Part shown: positions 1 through 10,353 of the stretch, one piece after another | Layout of the letters: each line of letters begins with the position of its first letter | Numbering within the stretch: position 1 is the first letter of the stretch | From: Haliea salexigens DSM 19537 | GTDB lineage: Bacteria; Pseudomonadota; Gammaproteobacteria; Pseudomonadales; Halieaceae | DNA length: 64,000 bases | Assembly: GCF_000423125.1 (NCBI RefSeq) | Contig: NZ_AUHJ01000001.1 | Span: 124,001-188,000 of the forward strand | Reading direction: 5' to 3' | Program-made: the position numbers and the translations under genes | The notes under the pieces: generated by a model | The model's input: the letters and a program-made list of their open reading frames with translations, nothing else | What the model was told of the DNA's origin: nothing | Databases searched by the model: none

Positions 1-651
1 AGCATTGAACAACCAGTTTACCGTCGGGCTACCGGCATCAAAGGCATGGACAACCGGTGCATTGGCAAAGGTGACTGCGGCCATCTTGCGGCTGCGGTCG
101 GTCGAGGGCTGCGCGGTGATCTCCACCCCCTCTCCCGCGGCCACCAAAGCCATGCCGCCGCCGACAGTGCCCACCAAGAACAGTTTTGCTGCATGGGCGG
201 CCTGCACAAAGCGAACGGTGCCGGTAACGGTGACACCATCGGTAGCCACTTCCCAACCACCGGGTTCGGGTGCATTGTTCCAGGCCAGGGTGGCCACTGA
301 GTCACCTGCGACCACGCCGTCCAGATATTGCTCACGCACCGCGCTACTGTCGCAGCGGCTGAGAGCAATCGCCGTCAGCATCTGGCCAACCAGGGGGCCG
401 GGGGCTCCCGCCTCCCCTGCCACCTCCACCGCCAGGGCAGCATCCACCAGACCGAGGCCGGCACCACCGGCCTCCTCGGCTACAGCAATCCCCATCAGGC
501 CCAGCTCACAGAGACTGCGCCAGCTGGCGGGATGAAAATCATCCTCGCTGTCGACCAGCGCGTGCAGCACATCGCGGTTGACCGTCTCTGCCAGGGTGCC
601 CCGCAGGCTGTCCTGGATGGCAAGCTGCTCTTCGGACAAGTGAAATTGCAT
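1..651 (-). CDS. acyl-CoA dehydrogenase, N-terminal part (runs off left edge)
   Basis: The reading frame is open from an ATG at 651 to the window edge, giving about 217 visible residues that begin MQFHLSEEQLAIQDSLRG. This is the typical start of an acyl-CoA dehydrogenase N-terminal helical domain, followed by the ELGLMGIAVAEEAGGAGLGL segment. The enzyme would oxidise an acyl-CoA at C2-C3 with FAD. Its start lies 3 bp after the stop of the neighbouring dehydrogenase, so the two are co-transcribed. Adjacent dehydrogenase pairs often form mixed complexes in steroid-type catabolism; that is inference here. The catalytic C-terminal domain is outside the window. Confidence 0.85.
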   Translation of the reverse strand, partial: MQFHLSEEQLAIQDSLRGTLAETVNRDVLHALVDSEDDFHPASWRSLCELGLMGIAVAEEAGGAGLGLVDAALAVEVAGEAGAPGPLVGQMLTAIALSRCDSSAVREQYLDGVVAGDSVATLAWNNAPEPGGWEVATDGVTVTGTVRFVQAAHAAKLFLVGTVGGGMALVAAGEGVEITAQPSTDRSRKMAAVTFANAPVVHAFDAGSPTVNWLFNA

Positions 652-654
652 CTG

Positions 655-1842
655 CTAAGCCCTCATACCCGGGTCGCGAGGCAGGCCGAGGCCGCGCTCA
701 CCAATGATATTACGCTGGATATTGGTCGTACCCCCGGCAATCGAATTGCCCAGTGAGCCCATAATCTGGTCCAGCCATTTCTCCGGGCCACGGCCGCGGG
801 TGCCCGCCGGACCCGGCTCCAGCAGAATATTCTCGCCAAGCAACTCCTGCGCCAGCAGTGCCATGTCATGGCCGATCTCGGTGACCAGCAACTTCATCAT
901 CAGGGTTATATTCCCGGGCTCTTCGTTGGCAGCGGCGCAGGAAAATATCCGGTAACTGGAATAACGGTGCGCCAGGACCCAGCCTTCCACCCGGCCCAGG
1001 GCCTGGCGAATGGCGGGCTTGAGGATGGCCGGCTCTCCATCAATGTGAATTTCCTTGGCCAGCTCCACCAGCTTGCTGAACTGGAATCCCAGGCCATCGG
1101 CTGAACCTATGCTCGCGCGCTCATGCTTGAGTGTGGTGCGGGAGATAATCCAGCCCTTGCCTCGCTCGCCGACGATCCAGTCTGCCGGGGTAGTGGCGTT
1201 GTCAAAGAAGAACTCGTAAAAACCGGACTCGCCGGTCATCTGGCGAATGGGCCTGCGGGTTACGCCGGGTTGCTTTAGATCCAGCAGAAGGTAGGAAATC
1301 CCGGCGTGCTTGGCTGCGGCGGGCTCGGTGCGAATGAGCGCGAACATGTGGGTTGCATCACGGCCCTGCGAGGTCCATATCTTCTGGCCATTGATCACCC
1401 ATTCACCGTCCCTGAGTTCGCCTTTGGTGCGCACAGAAGCAAGATCGGAGCCAGTGCCGGGCTCGGAATAACCCTGCCCCCAGACATAGTCACCTTCCAG
1501 AGTGGGGCGAATAAAGCGCTCCTTCTGTTCCTCCGTGCCACATTCCAGCAAGGTGGGCACCAACATATTGGTACCATTGCCGCCTACCTCCATGGGCGCG
1601 CGGGCGCGGGCGAATTCCTCGCGGATAACCTGGGCACGAATCACGTCTACCGGCTGCTCGGAGCCGCCGTATTGCTGCGGCACACCGCGATACAGGTATC
1701 CCTGCTCGACGGCGTCCCGACGAAAGGCGCGAATATAATCCTTCAAGGCCTGGCCTTTATCCGCAGGTCGCCAACGCTGGGCAAGAAAATCTCTTAACTG
1801 CGCACGGAACACTTCCGCCTCAGCACCGTAACTCAAATCCAT
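655..1842 (-). CDS. acyl-CoA dehydrogenase
   Basis: This 395-residue protein has the full acyl-CoA dehydrogenase layout. An N-terminal helical domain is followed by the FAD/substrate motif GYSEPGTGSDLAS (about 124-136), then NGQKIWTS (151-158), and a C-terminal IQRNIIGERGLGLPR near 374-388. It catalyses alpha,beta-dehydrogenation of an acyl-CoA, passing electrons to ETF. It lies between an acyl-CoA ligase upstream and a second dehydrogenase 3 bp downstream, so ligation and the first oxidation are probably co-expressed. The chain length or ring character of the substrate cannot be read from the sequence. Confidence 0.92.
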   Translation of the reverse strand: MDLSYGAEAEVFRAQLRDFLAQRWRPADKGQALKDYIRAFRRDAVEQGYLYRGVPQQYGGSEQPVDVIRAQVIREEFARARAPMEVGGNGTNMLVPTLLECGTEEQKERFIRPTLEGDYVWGQGYSEPGTGSDLASVRTKGELRDGEWVINGQKIWTSQGRDATHMFALIRTEPAAAKHAGISYLLLDLKQPGVTRRPIRQMTGESGFYEFFFDNATTPADWIVGERGKGWIISRTTLKHERASIGSADGLGFQFSKLVELAKEIHIDGEPAILKPAIRQALGRVEGWVLAHRYSSYRIFSCAAANEEPGNITLMMKLLVTEIGHDMALLAQELLGENILLEPGPAGTRGRGPEKWLDQIMGSLGNSIAGGTTNIQRNIIGERGLGLPRDPGMRA

Positions 1843-1869
1843 ACCGACCGCTCCCTTGTTGTTCCCTGC

Positions 1870-3390
1870 CTACGAAGACTGGCCCACGGGGCCAAACAAT
1901 TCCCGTACCTGTGGCAGCGCGGGCTTCATGGATGGTGTACGCGGCACATCCTCGACAAACAAAAACCGGACCGGTACCTGGTAGGGCAACAAATGCTGCC
2001 TGGCGAAGCCGGTGAGCTCCGAATCAGAAGGACGCAGCGCCTTCGCCCTCAGGATCAGGGCAGCAACGGGCACAGCTCCCAAGCGGGGATCATCAATGCC
2101 GACCACCACGGCCTCACGTATCGCCGGGTGTTGCTCCAGTACCGCCACCACATCGTCAGGGTGCACCTTGAAACCGCCGCGAATGATGGCATTGTCCGCC
2201 CGGCCACGGATAAACAGGAAACCATCGGCATCGATCATGGCGCGGTCCGTGGTACGCAACCACTCCACGCCGTTGCCAAACTGCGCCGCCCTCATCTCCA
2301 GCACACCCTCCTCCCCGTACTCAAGGACGGCGCCGGACTCCGGGCTCACCACCCTGCCCTCCACACCGGGCTGAAAGCGGCCTACGCTGCCACTCTTGGC
2401 CTCGTGAAACTTGTGAAAGTCTCCCAGCGTCCAGCCGGCAACGGCGCCGGAAAACTCCGTGGCGCCGTAGTTTTGCAGCACCGGGATCTCGTATCTGCTC
2501 CAGAACTCGCGAACAATCGCGGGATCCAGCGGCGCGGCACCGGTGCGAATGGCAACCAGGCTCGCCAGGTCTGCCTTGGGAATATCTGCATCCAGCAGCA
2601 TCCGCAAACCGGCGGGTACGGCCGACGCCACCTTGGGGCGATGGCGCACCACGGCAGAACGCCACTCCTCCACGGAGAATTTCTCGACAATGCAGAGTTG
2701 GCGCCCACCGAGGATGGTAGTCAGCGCCCCCCACAGTCCGCCGATATGGGTCATGGGATTGGTGAGCAGGGAGATACCAGGACGCAGCTGCGGTGGATCG
2801 TCCGCCTTGCGGTCCTTCTCGTAGGACAGCGCGGACAGAAAACTGGTTTCAAACGCCGCTCTCTGCAAGGGGATTCGCTTCGGTGTACCGGTGGTGCCAC
2901 TGGTGAGCATCTCGATAATCACGGCGGGATTTGTGGCAACGATATTGTCGCCCGTGACCTGCTCAAAGCCCGGCAACAATTCACTCGTGCCCAGGATAGG
3001 GTTCAGCTTGATCACTGCAGATCCGGCCTTGAGGATACTGTCGAGCACACCCGGACGCTCCAGGTCCGAGGCATCTGTGACAATCACCGGCAACTGCAGG
3101 GACTCGATATCACGACACAGGCGATCATCCGGGTACAGCGGATTGATGGAAACAATACTGCCGTCGGCTGCCACTGCGGCGAGTACCGCCGCCACATTGT
3201 CGGGACGATTGCGCATCATCACGCCCACTCGGGCGCCCTCGGCAAGTCCCAGTTGCTGCAGATTGCCGCAGATCGAATCCACGGTGCCCTTGAGGCTGCC
3301 CCAACTGTACCACTGACCTTTATAGTCAACGGCCTGCGCCCTGTCATCCAGGGCCAGCACTCCTCGCAACATTCCGGACAAAATCGACAT
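1870..3390 (-). CDS. acyl-CoA ligase (AMP-forming, ANL superfamily)
   Basis: A 506-residue AMP-dependent synthetase that would activate a carboxylic acid to its CoA thioester. Visible ANL motifs are the P-loop MLTSGTTGTPKRI (about 175), the adenine motif QNYGATEF, and the C-terminal catalytic lysine region PRTPSMKPALPQ. The ATG at 3390 is preferred over an in-frame one 14 codons upstream because a GGGAG ribosome site lies 6-7 nt before it. The gene heads an operon with the two dehydrogenases that follow. The upstream region holds an AT-rich block and one copy of the ARTCGCATT element. The substrate is unknown. Confidence 0.9.
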   Translation of the reverse strand: MSILSGMLRGVLALDDRAQAVDYKGQWYSWGSLKGTVDSICGNLQQLGLAEGARVGVMMRNRPDNVAAVLAAVAADGSIVSINPLYPDDRLCRDIESLQLPVIVTDASDLERPGVLDSILKAGSAVIKLNPILGTSELLPGFEQVTGDNIVATNPAVIIEMLTSGTTGTPKRIPLQRAAFETSFLSALSYEKDRKADDPPQLRPGISLLTNPMTHIGGLWGALTTILGGRQLCIVEKFSVEEWRSAVVRHRPKVASAVPAGLRMLLDADIPKADLASLVAIRTGAAPLDPAIVREFWSRYEIPVLQNYGATEFSGAVAGWTLGDFHKFHEAKSGSVGRFQPGVEGRVVSPESGAVLEYGEEGVLEMRAAQFGNGVEWLRTTDRAMIDADGFLFIRGRADNAIIRGGFKVHPDDVVAVLEQHPAIREAVVVGIDDPRLGAVPVAALILRAKALRPSDSELTGFARQHLLPYQVPVRFLFVEDVPRTPSMKPALPQVRELFGPVGQSS

Positions 3391-3433
3391 TGATACTCCC
3401 ACTCCACAATGAAGGCCATCGCCACCGGGCATC

Positions 3434-3443
3434 TAATTAGTTA
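3434..3443. promoter_or_regulatory. AT-rich 10-mer shared with the TonB receptor promoter region
   Basis: TAATTAGTTA lies in an AT-rich stretch 44 bp upstream of the ligase start. Its exact reverse complement lies at 8527-8536 upstream of the TonB receptor gene. In both places an ARTCGCATT element follows about 34-40 bp further on. It may be part of a promoter or operator; the shared 10-mer is seen, the function is inferred. Confidence 0.3.
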
Positions 3444-3482
3444 AATCATATATATTATTATGCCAGCCTACAAGACGCGCAC

Positions 3483-3491
3483 AATCGCATT
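3483..3491 (+). promoter_or_regulatory. ARTCGCATT element, upstream of ligase operon
   Basis: AATCGCATT in the 173-bp gap between the ligase start (3390) and the end of the upstream SDR gene. It is one of eight exact copies of this 9-mer seen in promoter-type positions of the catabolic region. Candidate operator half-site for a common regulator. Confidence 0.5.
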
Positions 3492-3563
3492 TGCCCGAGG
3501 CAGAAACCACGACGCCGAATACCCGGGGCTCCAGCTGAACAAATTCATACAAGTGCCGGAAAA

Positions 3564-4328
3564 CTAGCGGCAGAGCATGCCACCATCCACTGGCAGGGAA
3601 ACACCATTGATGTACCTGGCCGCGTCCGAGGCCAGAAATACGACTGCATCGGCCACCTCCTCCACTTCTGCAAATCGTCCCAGAGGGTGCTCGCGCAGCA
3701 ATGCTCTCTGTACCCTCTCATTACCTGCAAATGATTCCGTAATCAGGTCCGTGTTAACGAGAGCTGGAGCGACTGCATTGACGCGTATACCGTGGCGGGC
3801 ATAGTCGATCGCCGCCGTTTTGGTGTAGCCCTCCACAGCGTGCTTCGATGCCGTGTAGTGCGCGGCATATCCCCAGGTGATATGCCCTTGTACGGAGCTG
3901 TTATTGATAATGACACCGCCACTACCCTGACTCAGAAATTGACGGATCTCCTGCTTCATGCATAGCCAAAGACCGCGCACGTTAATGCCGAATACCCGAT
4001 CGAAATCGTCTTCCGATAACTCGTGTAGCAAGCCCAACCCACCCTCGACGCCCGCATTGTTGAAAGCAATATCCAAACGCCCAAAGCGCTGGACTACTTC
4101 GGCTACGAGTAACTCGACCTGCGCGCTACTGGCAACATCCGCGCGCAAGAATATGGCATCACCCCCGCTCGCCTCGATCATCGCCACAGTCTCAAAACCT
4201 TCCCGTTCGCGGCGTCCACAGACGGCGACCCTCGCGCCCTCTTGTGCCAGTGCCAATGCCGCAGAACGCCCTATGCCGCCTGTGCCACCCGTGACCAGCG
4301 CGACACGCCCTTCCAAAACGTTTTGCAT
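3564..4328 (-). CDS. SDR-family NAD(P)-dependent oxidoreductase
   Basis: A 254-residue classical short-chain dehydrogenase. The nucleotide-binding motif TGGTGGIG is near residues 14-21, NNAG near 90, an active-site serine in NNSS and the YTASK catalytic Tyr/Lys near 155-159. The C-terminus ends VDGGMLCR. It probably oxidises or reduces a hydroxy/keto group on a CoA-linked intermediate. The start at 4328 was chosen because a longer version would run through the divergent promoter region and because GGGGGGAG precedes it. The gene is divergent from an acyl-CoA ligase, with two inverted ARTCGCATT elements between them. Confidence 0.85.
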   Translation of the reverse strand: MQNVLEGRVALVTGGTGGIGRSAALALAQEGARVAVCGRREREGFETVAMIEASGGDAIFLRADVASSAQVELLVAEVVQRFGRLDIAFNNAGVEGGLGLLHELSEDDFDRVFGINVRGLWLCMKQEIRQFLSQGSGGVIINNSSVQGHITWGYAAHYTASKHAVEGYTKTAAIDYARHGIRVNAVAPALVNTDLITESFAGNERVQRALLREHPLGRFAEVEEVADAVVFLASDAARYINGVSLPVDGGMLCR

Positions 4329-4405
4329 ACTCCCCCCTGAGTCGGTTGATGCCCAGTTGCCAACTCGACAAACCATTAGTATGCGATAGCCACACAGAAC
4401 CGAGC

Positions 4406-4450
4406 AGTCGCATTCGCTGTTGCCGACTCGAAAACACCAGAAATGCGACT
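4406..4450. promoter_or_regulatory. inverted pair of ARTCGCATT elements in a divergent promoter region
   Basis: AGTCGCATT at 4406-4414 and its reverse complement AATGCGACT at 4442-4450 face each other across 27 bp. They lie in the 194-bp gap between divergent SDR and ligase genes. The same arrangement recurs at 24736-24774 between another SDR/ligase pair. This is the layout expected of an operator controlling both promoters. Confidence 0.6.
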
Positions 4451-4522
4451 GCGCGGGCGCGGATGCAAGTAGCTACTTCAGGTAACATCAACTCGAAACG
4501 CAGATGCCGACTGGACACCAAC

Positions 4523-6025
<1,503 letters not shown>

Positions 6026-6039
6026 AATCCCCCAGCTAC

Positions 6040-6062
6040 AAAAAGGGCCAGCAAGCTGGCCC
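6040..6062 (-). terminator. Rho-independent terminator of the TonB receptor gene
   Basis: A perfect 8-bp stem (GGGCCAGC / GCTGGCCC) with a 2-nt loop. On the minus strand it is followed by five T residues, 24 bp beyond the TonB receptor stop. There is no T tract on the plus strand, so it serves mainly the minus-strand gene. Confidence 0.75.
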
Positions 6063-6085
6063 GGGAAATACGCTGACCGGAAGAA

Positions 6086-8434
6086 TCAGAATCGGTAGGT
6101 GATATCCAGACCATAGCTACGAGGTGCGCCGACACCAGAGCTGTACAGGTCAGCTGCCACACTCAGCACCAGCGGGGAGAGCAGGTATTCCTCGTCGGTC
6201 AGGTTCCGTCCCCAGACAGCCACCTCAATACCGTTGTTCAGTGACAGTGCCGCGCGGCCACCCAAGAGGCTCACCGAATCGACAATGCCCGCCTTTGAGT
6301 TATCCAACTGCTGCCGGGTTGAAGATGAGTTGGTGTAAAACTCGCCACGATAGGAGTAGTTCAGGTCAAAGTCCCAGGTACCAAAATCTGCCGGCTGACG
6401 GTAGTTGACCCGCAGCGTGTACTCCTCATCAGGTACCGAGTTGGAGTAGTCCGCGGGATCCTCGTAGGACCAGTCGATCGCAGCCGCGGTACCCGTGACC
6501 ATCCACTGTTCGTTGATAACCCACTTCACCTCCAGCTCCACCCCATCGTAGTCCGCTTCACTGGTATTGGAAACGAAGGTGGTGAGACCAGCCGGAGTAC
6601 TGAGCAAATTGGAGCGCTGAATATCGGTGTACCAGATGTGGTAATAGGCGGCGTTCACCTGCAGTGCATAGTCGAAGAAGGTACCTTTCAGGCCCAACTC
6701 AAAATCAGTTGCCTCCTCAGGCTCAAACGGCGTGAAGGTATCAATCACCGTACCGTCTTCCAGTTCCACCAGACCCAGTCCGCGCAAATTCTGCCCCCCC
6801 GACCGGCTGGAGTTGGCGGACTTGGCGTACACCATGACGTCCTCACTCAGGTCCCAGTCCGCTCCGACCGTCCAAGAAACAAAGTCATACTTTTCCGAGC
6901 TGCTCCAGGTACAGTCATCGAGATTGACGTTGGGCGCGGCATTGACGTCGAAGCGGCAGGCGCTGGTGCCATCGCGGAAGAACGAGCGAGCCTCAACACT
7001 GACCGGCTTATCGTCTTCCGTATAACGCACTCCCGCGGTCAGCCCTATTGTGTCTGTCAATTCATAATTGAGCGACACGAATGCAGATTTGCTCTCGTTC
7101 TGATCGATAGTGCCGTTGTAGGTCCCGTTCAGCAAGGGCCGCCCGGTGGCCAGGGAACCCAGGTAGCCGTTGATACCTCCCGAGTTGGAAAAGTCGATCC
7201 CCTCTTCCTCAAAGTAATAGATACCGGCCAACCACTCGAGACGCCCTTCCAGTGCCTCACCACTCAGTTGCCATTCCAGCGAGCGCTGTTCTGCATTTTG
7301 CGCAAATGGCTCCACAAACCAGTTCAGTGGCGCAGCGGTGCCATCCACATCAGAAATGAACGAGGATTCCATGTCACGCCAGCCCAGCACCAACTTGGTC
7401 GCAAGAGTGTCGTTGAGATCATACTCAATCGTGAGTGATGCGGTATCGGTCTCATTCCAGGACTCTTGCAGCGCATTGACAACACCACCGTCGTAGATGT
7501 CATCCAGGGGAGGAACGAATGCATTAGCCGCCAGAGCGCCAAAGCTGGGCAATGGGCGCACCGCATTGATCAGCAGGGCATTGGCGTAAAAATCGCTTCT
7601 TTCATAGGCGAACAGCACGTTGGTGCGGTCATCTGGCTGCCAGTTCACGCCTAAGCGGAACATCTCCATATCGCTCTGACCGGCATCCTTGCGCGCCTCC
7701 TCAAAATCCATGTAGGGATTTCCGGGATACAGTGCCGGCAAGCCAGGGAAAGCGCCACCCAGTTCCGGGCCTGCGGGCTTCACCAGCACCGATCCAAAGC
7801 CATCCTTGGTTTCATCAGAGAGCGCTGTTAGGCGCACAGCGAGAACATCTTCGATCAATGGAATATTGACCGCTCCACCCAGGCGCTGCTGGTTGAACTT
7901 GCCGTAGGTACCGGTGACGAAGCCTTCCACCTCGCCAGAAACCTCTGGTTTGGCGGTAATCAGACGAATCGCGCCGCCTGTGGTGTTGCGTCCGTACAGC
8001 GTTCCTTGTGGCCCCTTCAGCACCTCAACACGCTCGAGGTCAAACATGCTGGCGCGGGTCCCCGTAGTACGGGCAAGGTAGACATCGTCTATGTACCAAC
8101 CAACCGACGGGTCCAGCGTGGACAGTGAGTCCGCCTGAACCTGACCGCGGATAGTAGTCTTTAAGGAAGACAGGTTGTTGGCGGCGTTGGGTTCAATGAA
8201 CAGGCTAGGCGTAAACGCGGCCAGGTCGGAGGTCTGGGTCATGTTGTAGGCCGCCAGGTCCTCTTGGCTGAAAGCGCTTACAGAAACAGGAATATCCTGC
8301 AGCGACTCCGTGCGCTTTCTTGCCGTGACGACGACTTCCTCCAGCGCGAAACCGCCCTGCGCGTTGACCAGGATAGGTGTGCCGGTGGCACCGATTGCGG
8401 CAATGGTGGCAAGTGCGAGCTGCTTCTTTAACAT
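6086..8434 (-). CDS. TonB-dependent outer-membrane receptor
   Basis: A 782-residue receptor with a signal peptide (MLKKQLALATIAAIGATGTPILVNAQ), then the plug start EEVVVTARKRTESLQDIPVSV, the plug segment GPQGTLYGRNTTGGAIRLI, and a long beta-barrel ending in aromatic RSYGLDITYRF as required for outer-membrane insertion. It would take up a substrate with TonB energy. The family is commonly annotated as a siderophore receptor, but the catabolic neighbours and shared ARTCGCATT elements suggest import of the carbon source degraded here. Its gene is monocistronic, with its own terminator downstream. Confidence 0.93.
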   Translation of the reverse strand: MLKKQLALATIAAIGATGTPILVNAQGGFALEEVVVTARKRTESLQDIPVSVSAFSQEDLAAYNMTQTSDLAAFTPSLFIEPNAANNLSSLKTTIRGQVQADSLSTLDPSVGWYIDDVYLARTTGTRASMFDLERVEVLKGPQGTLYGRNTTGGAIRLITAKPEVSGEVEGFVTGTYGKFNQQRLGGAVNIPLIEDVLAVRLTALSDETKDGFGSVLVKPAGPELGGAFPGLPALYPGNPYMDFEEARKDAGQSDMEMFRLGVNWQPDDRTNVLFAYERSDFYANALLINAVRPLPSFGALAANAFVPPLDDIYDGGVVNALQESWNETDTASLTIEYDLNDTLATKLVLGWRDMESSFISDVDGTAAPLNWFVEPFAQNAEQRSLEWQLSGEALEGRLEWLAGIYYFEEEGIDFSNSGGINGYLGSLATGRPLLNGTYNGTIDQNESKSAFVSLNYELTDTIGLTAGVRYTEDDKPVSVEARSFFRDGTSACRFDVNAAPNVNLDDCTWSSSEKYDFVSWTVGADWDLSEDVMVYAKSANSSRSGGQNLRGLGLVELEDGTVIDTFTPFEPEEATDFELGLKGTFFDYALQVNAAYYHIWYTDIQRSNLLSTPAGLTTFVSNTSEADYDGVELEVKWVINEQWMVTGTAAAIDWSYEDPADYSNSVPDEEYTLRVNYRQPADFGTWDFDLNYSYRGEFYTNSSSTRQQLDNSKAGIVDSVSLLGGRAALSLNNGIEVAVWGRNLTDEEYLLSPLVLSVAADLYSSGVGAPRSYGLDITYRF

Positions 8435-8569
8435 GATGTCATACCTCTGCTGGGAGCGTGTTATTAATATTGGTCAGCCCGGTGCTGCATTCAGTTTCAC
8501 ATCATACACCAAGGCGGCTATATATATAACTAATTAAACCTAATTTCCGCTATTCGCCTGCGATCTGCA

Positions 8570-8578
8570 AGTCGCATT
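8570..8578 (+). promoter_or_regulatory. ARTCGCATT element, proximal to TonB receptor gene
   Basis: AGTCGCATT, 136 bp upstream of the receptor start. It is followed by AA, giving a small CATTAATG palindrome. Candidate operator half-site. Confidence 0.5.
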
Positions 8579-8696
8579 AATGACAGGTGTTGCAGGCAAC
8601 CCGGGGGATGACCACCCTAGGAAAACGCTTGCTACAGCGGGTTTTCTCCGGCCAGCTGGCTCATCCGGATACAGTGGCAGGTCGTGACCAGGCCAC

Positions 8697-8705
8697 AATC
8701 GCATT
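8697..8705 (+). promoter_or_regulatory. ARTCGCATT element, distal to TonB receptor gene
   Basis: AATCGCATT in the context CACAATCGCATTCGG. This closely matches the element at 3483 (CACAATCGCATTTGC). It lies just beyond the 3' end of the MFS gene. Confidence 0.5.
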
Positions 8706-8726
8706 CGGCGCCACTTGATGCCGGAG

Positions 8727-10307
8727 CTAGGACGGTGTCTTGTTGACGCGGGTCAACAGCAAGGTCAAGATGGCCGCAAGCGCCAGTACGACATAGAGTA
8801 TGTATCCAACCTGAGGCAAGGTGGCGGCCATACCGTCCAAGCGGGAGTCCGCAACCAGCTCGGCATAGTCAACACCCAGGATCACCAGCTGCGTATGCAG
8901 CTCCGGCGGCACACTGGCCCCGGAACTGGCCAGGGCCTCGGCCAAGGCGGGCAGATAGTCATCGTTCAGGCCCAGGCCGGCTGCACGGACTTCAAGGGTC
9001 TCGGAAGTCCTGCGGGCGAGAGTCGCGCCGTACAGCGCCAACCCGACGGAGACCCCGGCCGGGGTACCGAAGTCTCGCATCATGGAAAACATGCCACTGC
9101 CGGCTCCCATCTGCTCCCGGGGTACCGCACCCAACGCTATCTTGGTGATCGCCGGACCCTTCATGCCCTGGGCCAGACCCAATACCATGGCAATGGCACA
9201 GACGATCCAGATTGATGTATCGAGCCCAATGGTGGTGTACAGGAAGAGACCGCAGAACATCAGCAGGACAATTCCGATAATCACTGTCTTCTCGGCAAAC
9301 CAGTCCACCAGCTTGCCGCTGATGAGTCCCGCCAGCATGCTGGCGCCGTAGGCAAACATGTTCACCAGGCCAACCTGGGATGCACTGCCCCCGGGGCGAT
9401 CGTTGACGAAGAACGCCAGCGAGTAGATGGTCCCGCCGTAAACAATCAGGAACAGCAGGTAGATCACGCCCGGGACAAGAAAATTGCGCTGGCGCAGGAT
9501 GCCGATATCCAGCACCGGAGAAACGGAACGCTGCTGTGAGTGCCACAGCAGGATGAAGCCACCCACTCCACCTGCAAGTGCCAGCAGTGCCTGCCAGGAC
9601 GCGAAACCGAAATTGCTGATCCAGGTGGGAACGGACAGCAGGGCCCCCACACTCAGCAGCAACAGCAGCATACCCGGCCAGTCCAGCCGCCAGGGCCGGT
9701 CATTCCGCGTCGTCTCCGGCACTCTCCAGGCCACCAGCGCGAGGCCCAGCAAGGCTAGAATACCGCTGACCCAGTACACGGAACGCCAGCCCAGATGATC
9801 AATCATCAAGCCGCCAATAATGGCCCCGGTGGTAGCCCCCAGAGACATTGAGAACACCATCACGCCCAGTGGCATGCCGCGCTTCTCCTGGGGGAACAGG
9901 TAGGCGATATAGGACAGAATTACCGGCAGGATGCAGGCCACGGAGATGCCTTGGAAAAACCGCGCCAGAATCAGCAGCGTGAAGTTGGGAACGGCAGCAG
10001 CAGCGAACTCGGACAGCGAGAACATGGCAAGGCCAACCATCAGTATTCGCTTGCGACCGTAGCGATCCGCCGCCCGGCCGAATACCGGGCTGAATACCAC
10101 CAGCCCCAGGTAGTACACCAGGGCAATGAGTGCCGAGAGCCCGGCGGAGACACCAAAAAAGTGCGCAATGGTGGGAATCGCAGGTGCCTGGAAGGCGGCG
10201 GCTTCAATGGTTATGAAACAACTGACCAGCAGAACGATGTAAGTCGGCCAGGGGCGGGCAAGCTCCACCGCTTCGCCGGGAGGAGATGCACTTGAGGTCT
10301 GCAACAT
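8727..10307 (-). CDS. MFS drug:H+ antiporter-type transporter (DHA2-like, 14 TM)
   Basis: A 526-residue polytopic membrane protein with repeated hydrophobic helices. The MFS loop motif FGRAADRYGRKRILMVGL lies after the second helix, and a second helix set starts near SPVLDIGILRQRNFLVPG, as in EmrB/QacA-type proteins. It probably exports a hydrophobic compound or intermediate using the proton gradient. It lies 46 bp downstream of an SDR gene on the same strand and is likely in an operon with it. The direction and substrate are inferred from the family only. Confidence 0.85.
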   Translation of the reverse strand: MLQTSSASPPGEAVELARPWPTYIVLLVSCFITIEAAAFQAPAIPTIAHFFGVSAGLSALIALVYYLGLVVFSPVFGRAADRYGRKRILMVGLAMFSLSEFAAAAVPNFTLLILARFFQGISVACILPVILSYIAYLFPQEKRGMPLGVMVFSMSLGATTGAIIGGLMIDHLGWRSVYWVSGILALLGLALVAWRVPETTRNDRPWRLDWPGMLLLLLSVGALLSVPTWISNFGFASWQALLALAGGVGGFILLWHSQQRSVSPVLDIGILRQRNFLVPGVIYLLFLIVYGGTIYSLAFFVNDRPGGSASQVGLVNMFAYGASMLAGLISGKLVDWFAEKTVIIGIVLLMFCGLFLYTTIGLDTSIWIVCAIAMVLGLAQGMKGPAITKIALGAVPREQMGAGSGMFSMMRDFGTPAGVSVGLALYGATLARRTSETLEVRAAGLGLNDDYLPALAEALASSGASVPPELHTQLVILGVDYAELVADSRLDGMAATLPQVGYILYVVLALAAILTLLLTRVNKTPS

Positions 10308-10353
10308 GGTCCAACATCCTGCTTATATGATTGTGAGGGCTCCCGCCCGCTAT

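Larger units (their letters stand above)
8435..8726. promoter_or_regulatory. 292-bp regulatory gap upstream of the TonB receptor
   Basis: No gene is visible here. The gap holds an AT-rich block (about 8515-8550, containing TAACTAATTA at 8527-8536) and two ARTCGCATT elements in the same orientation, 127 bp apart. The receptor promoter should lie here, since the next gene upstream points the same way and ends at 8727. Confidence 0.55.

Noticed and set aside
1993-3393. Long open plus-strand frame (466 codons)
   Set aside because: It is antisense to a clear acyl-CoA ligase gene, has no family motif and no ribosome site; long antisense frames are common in GC-rich DNA.
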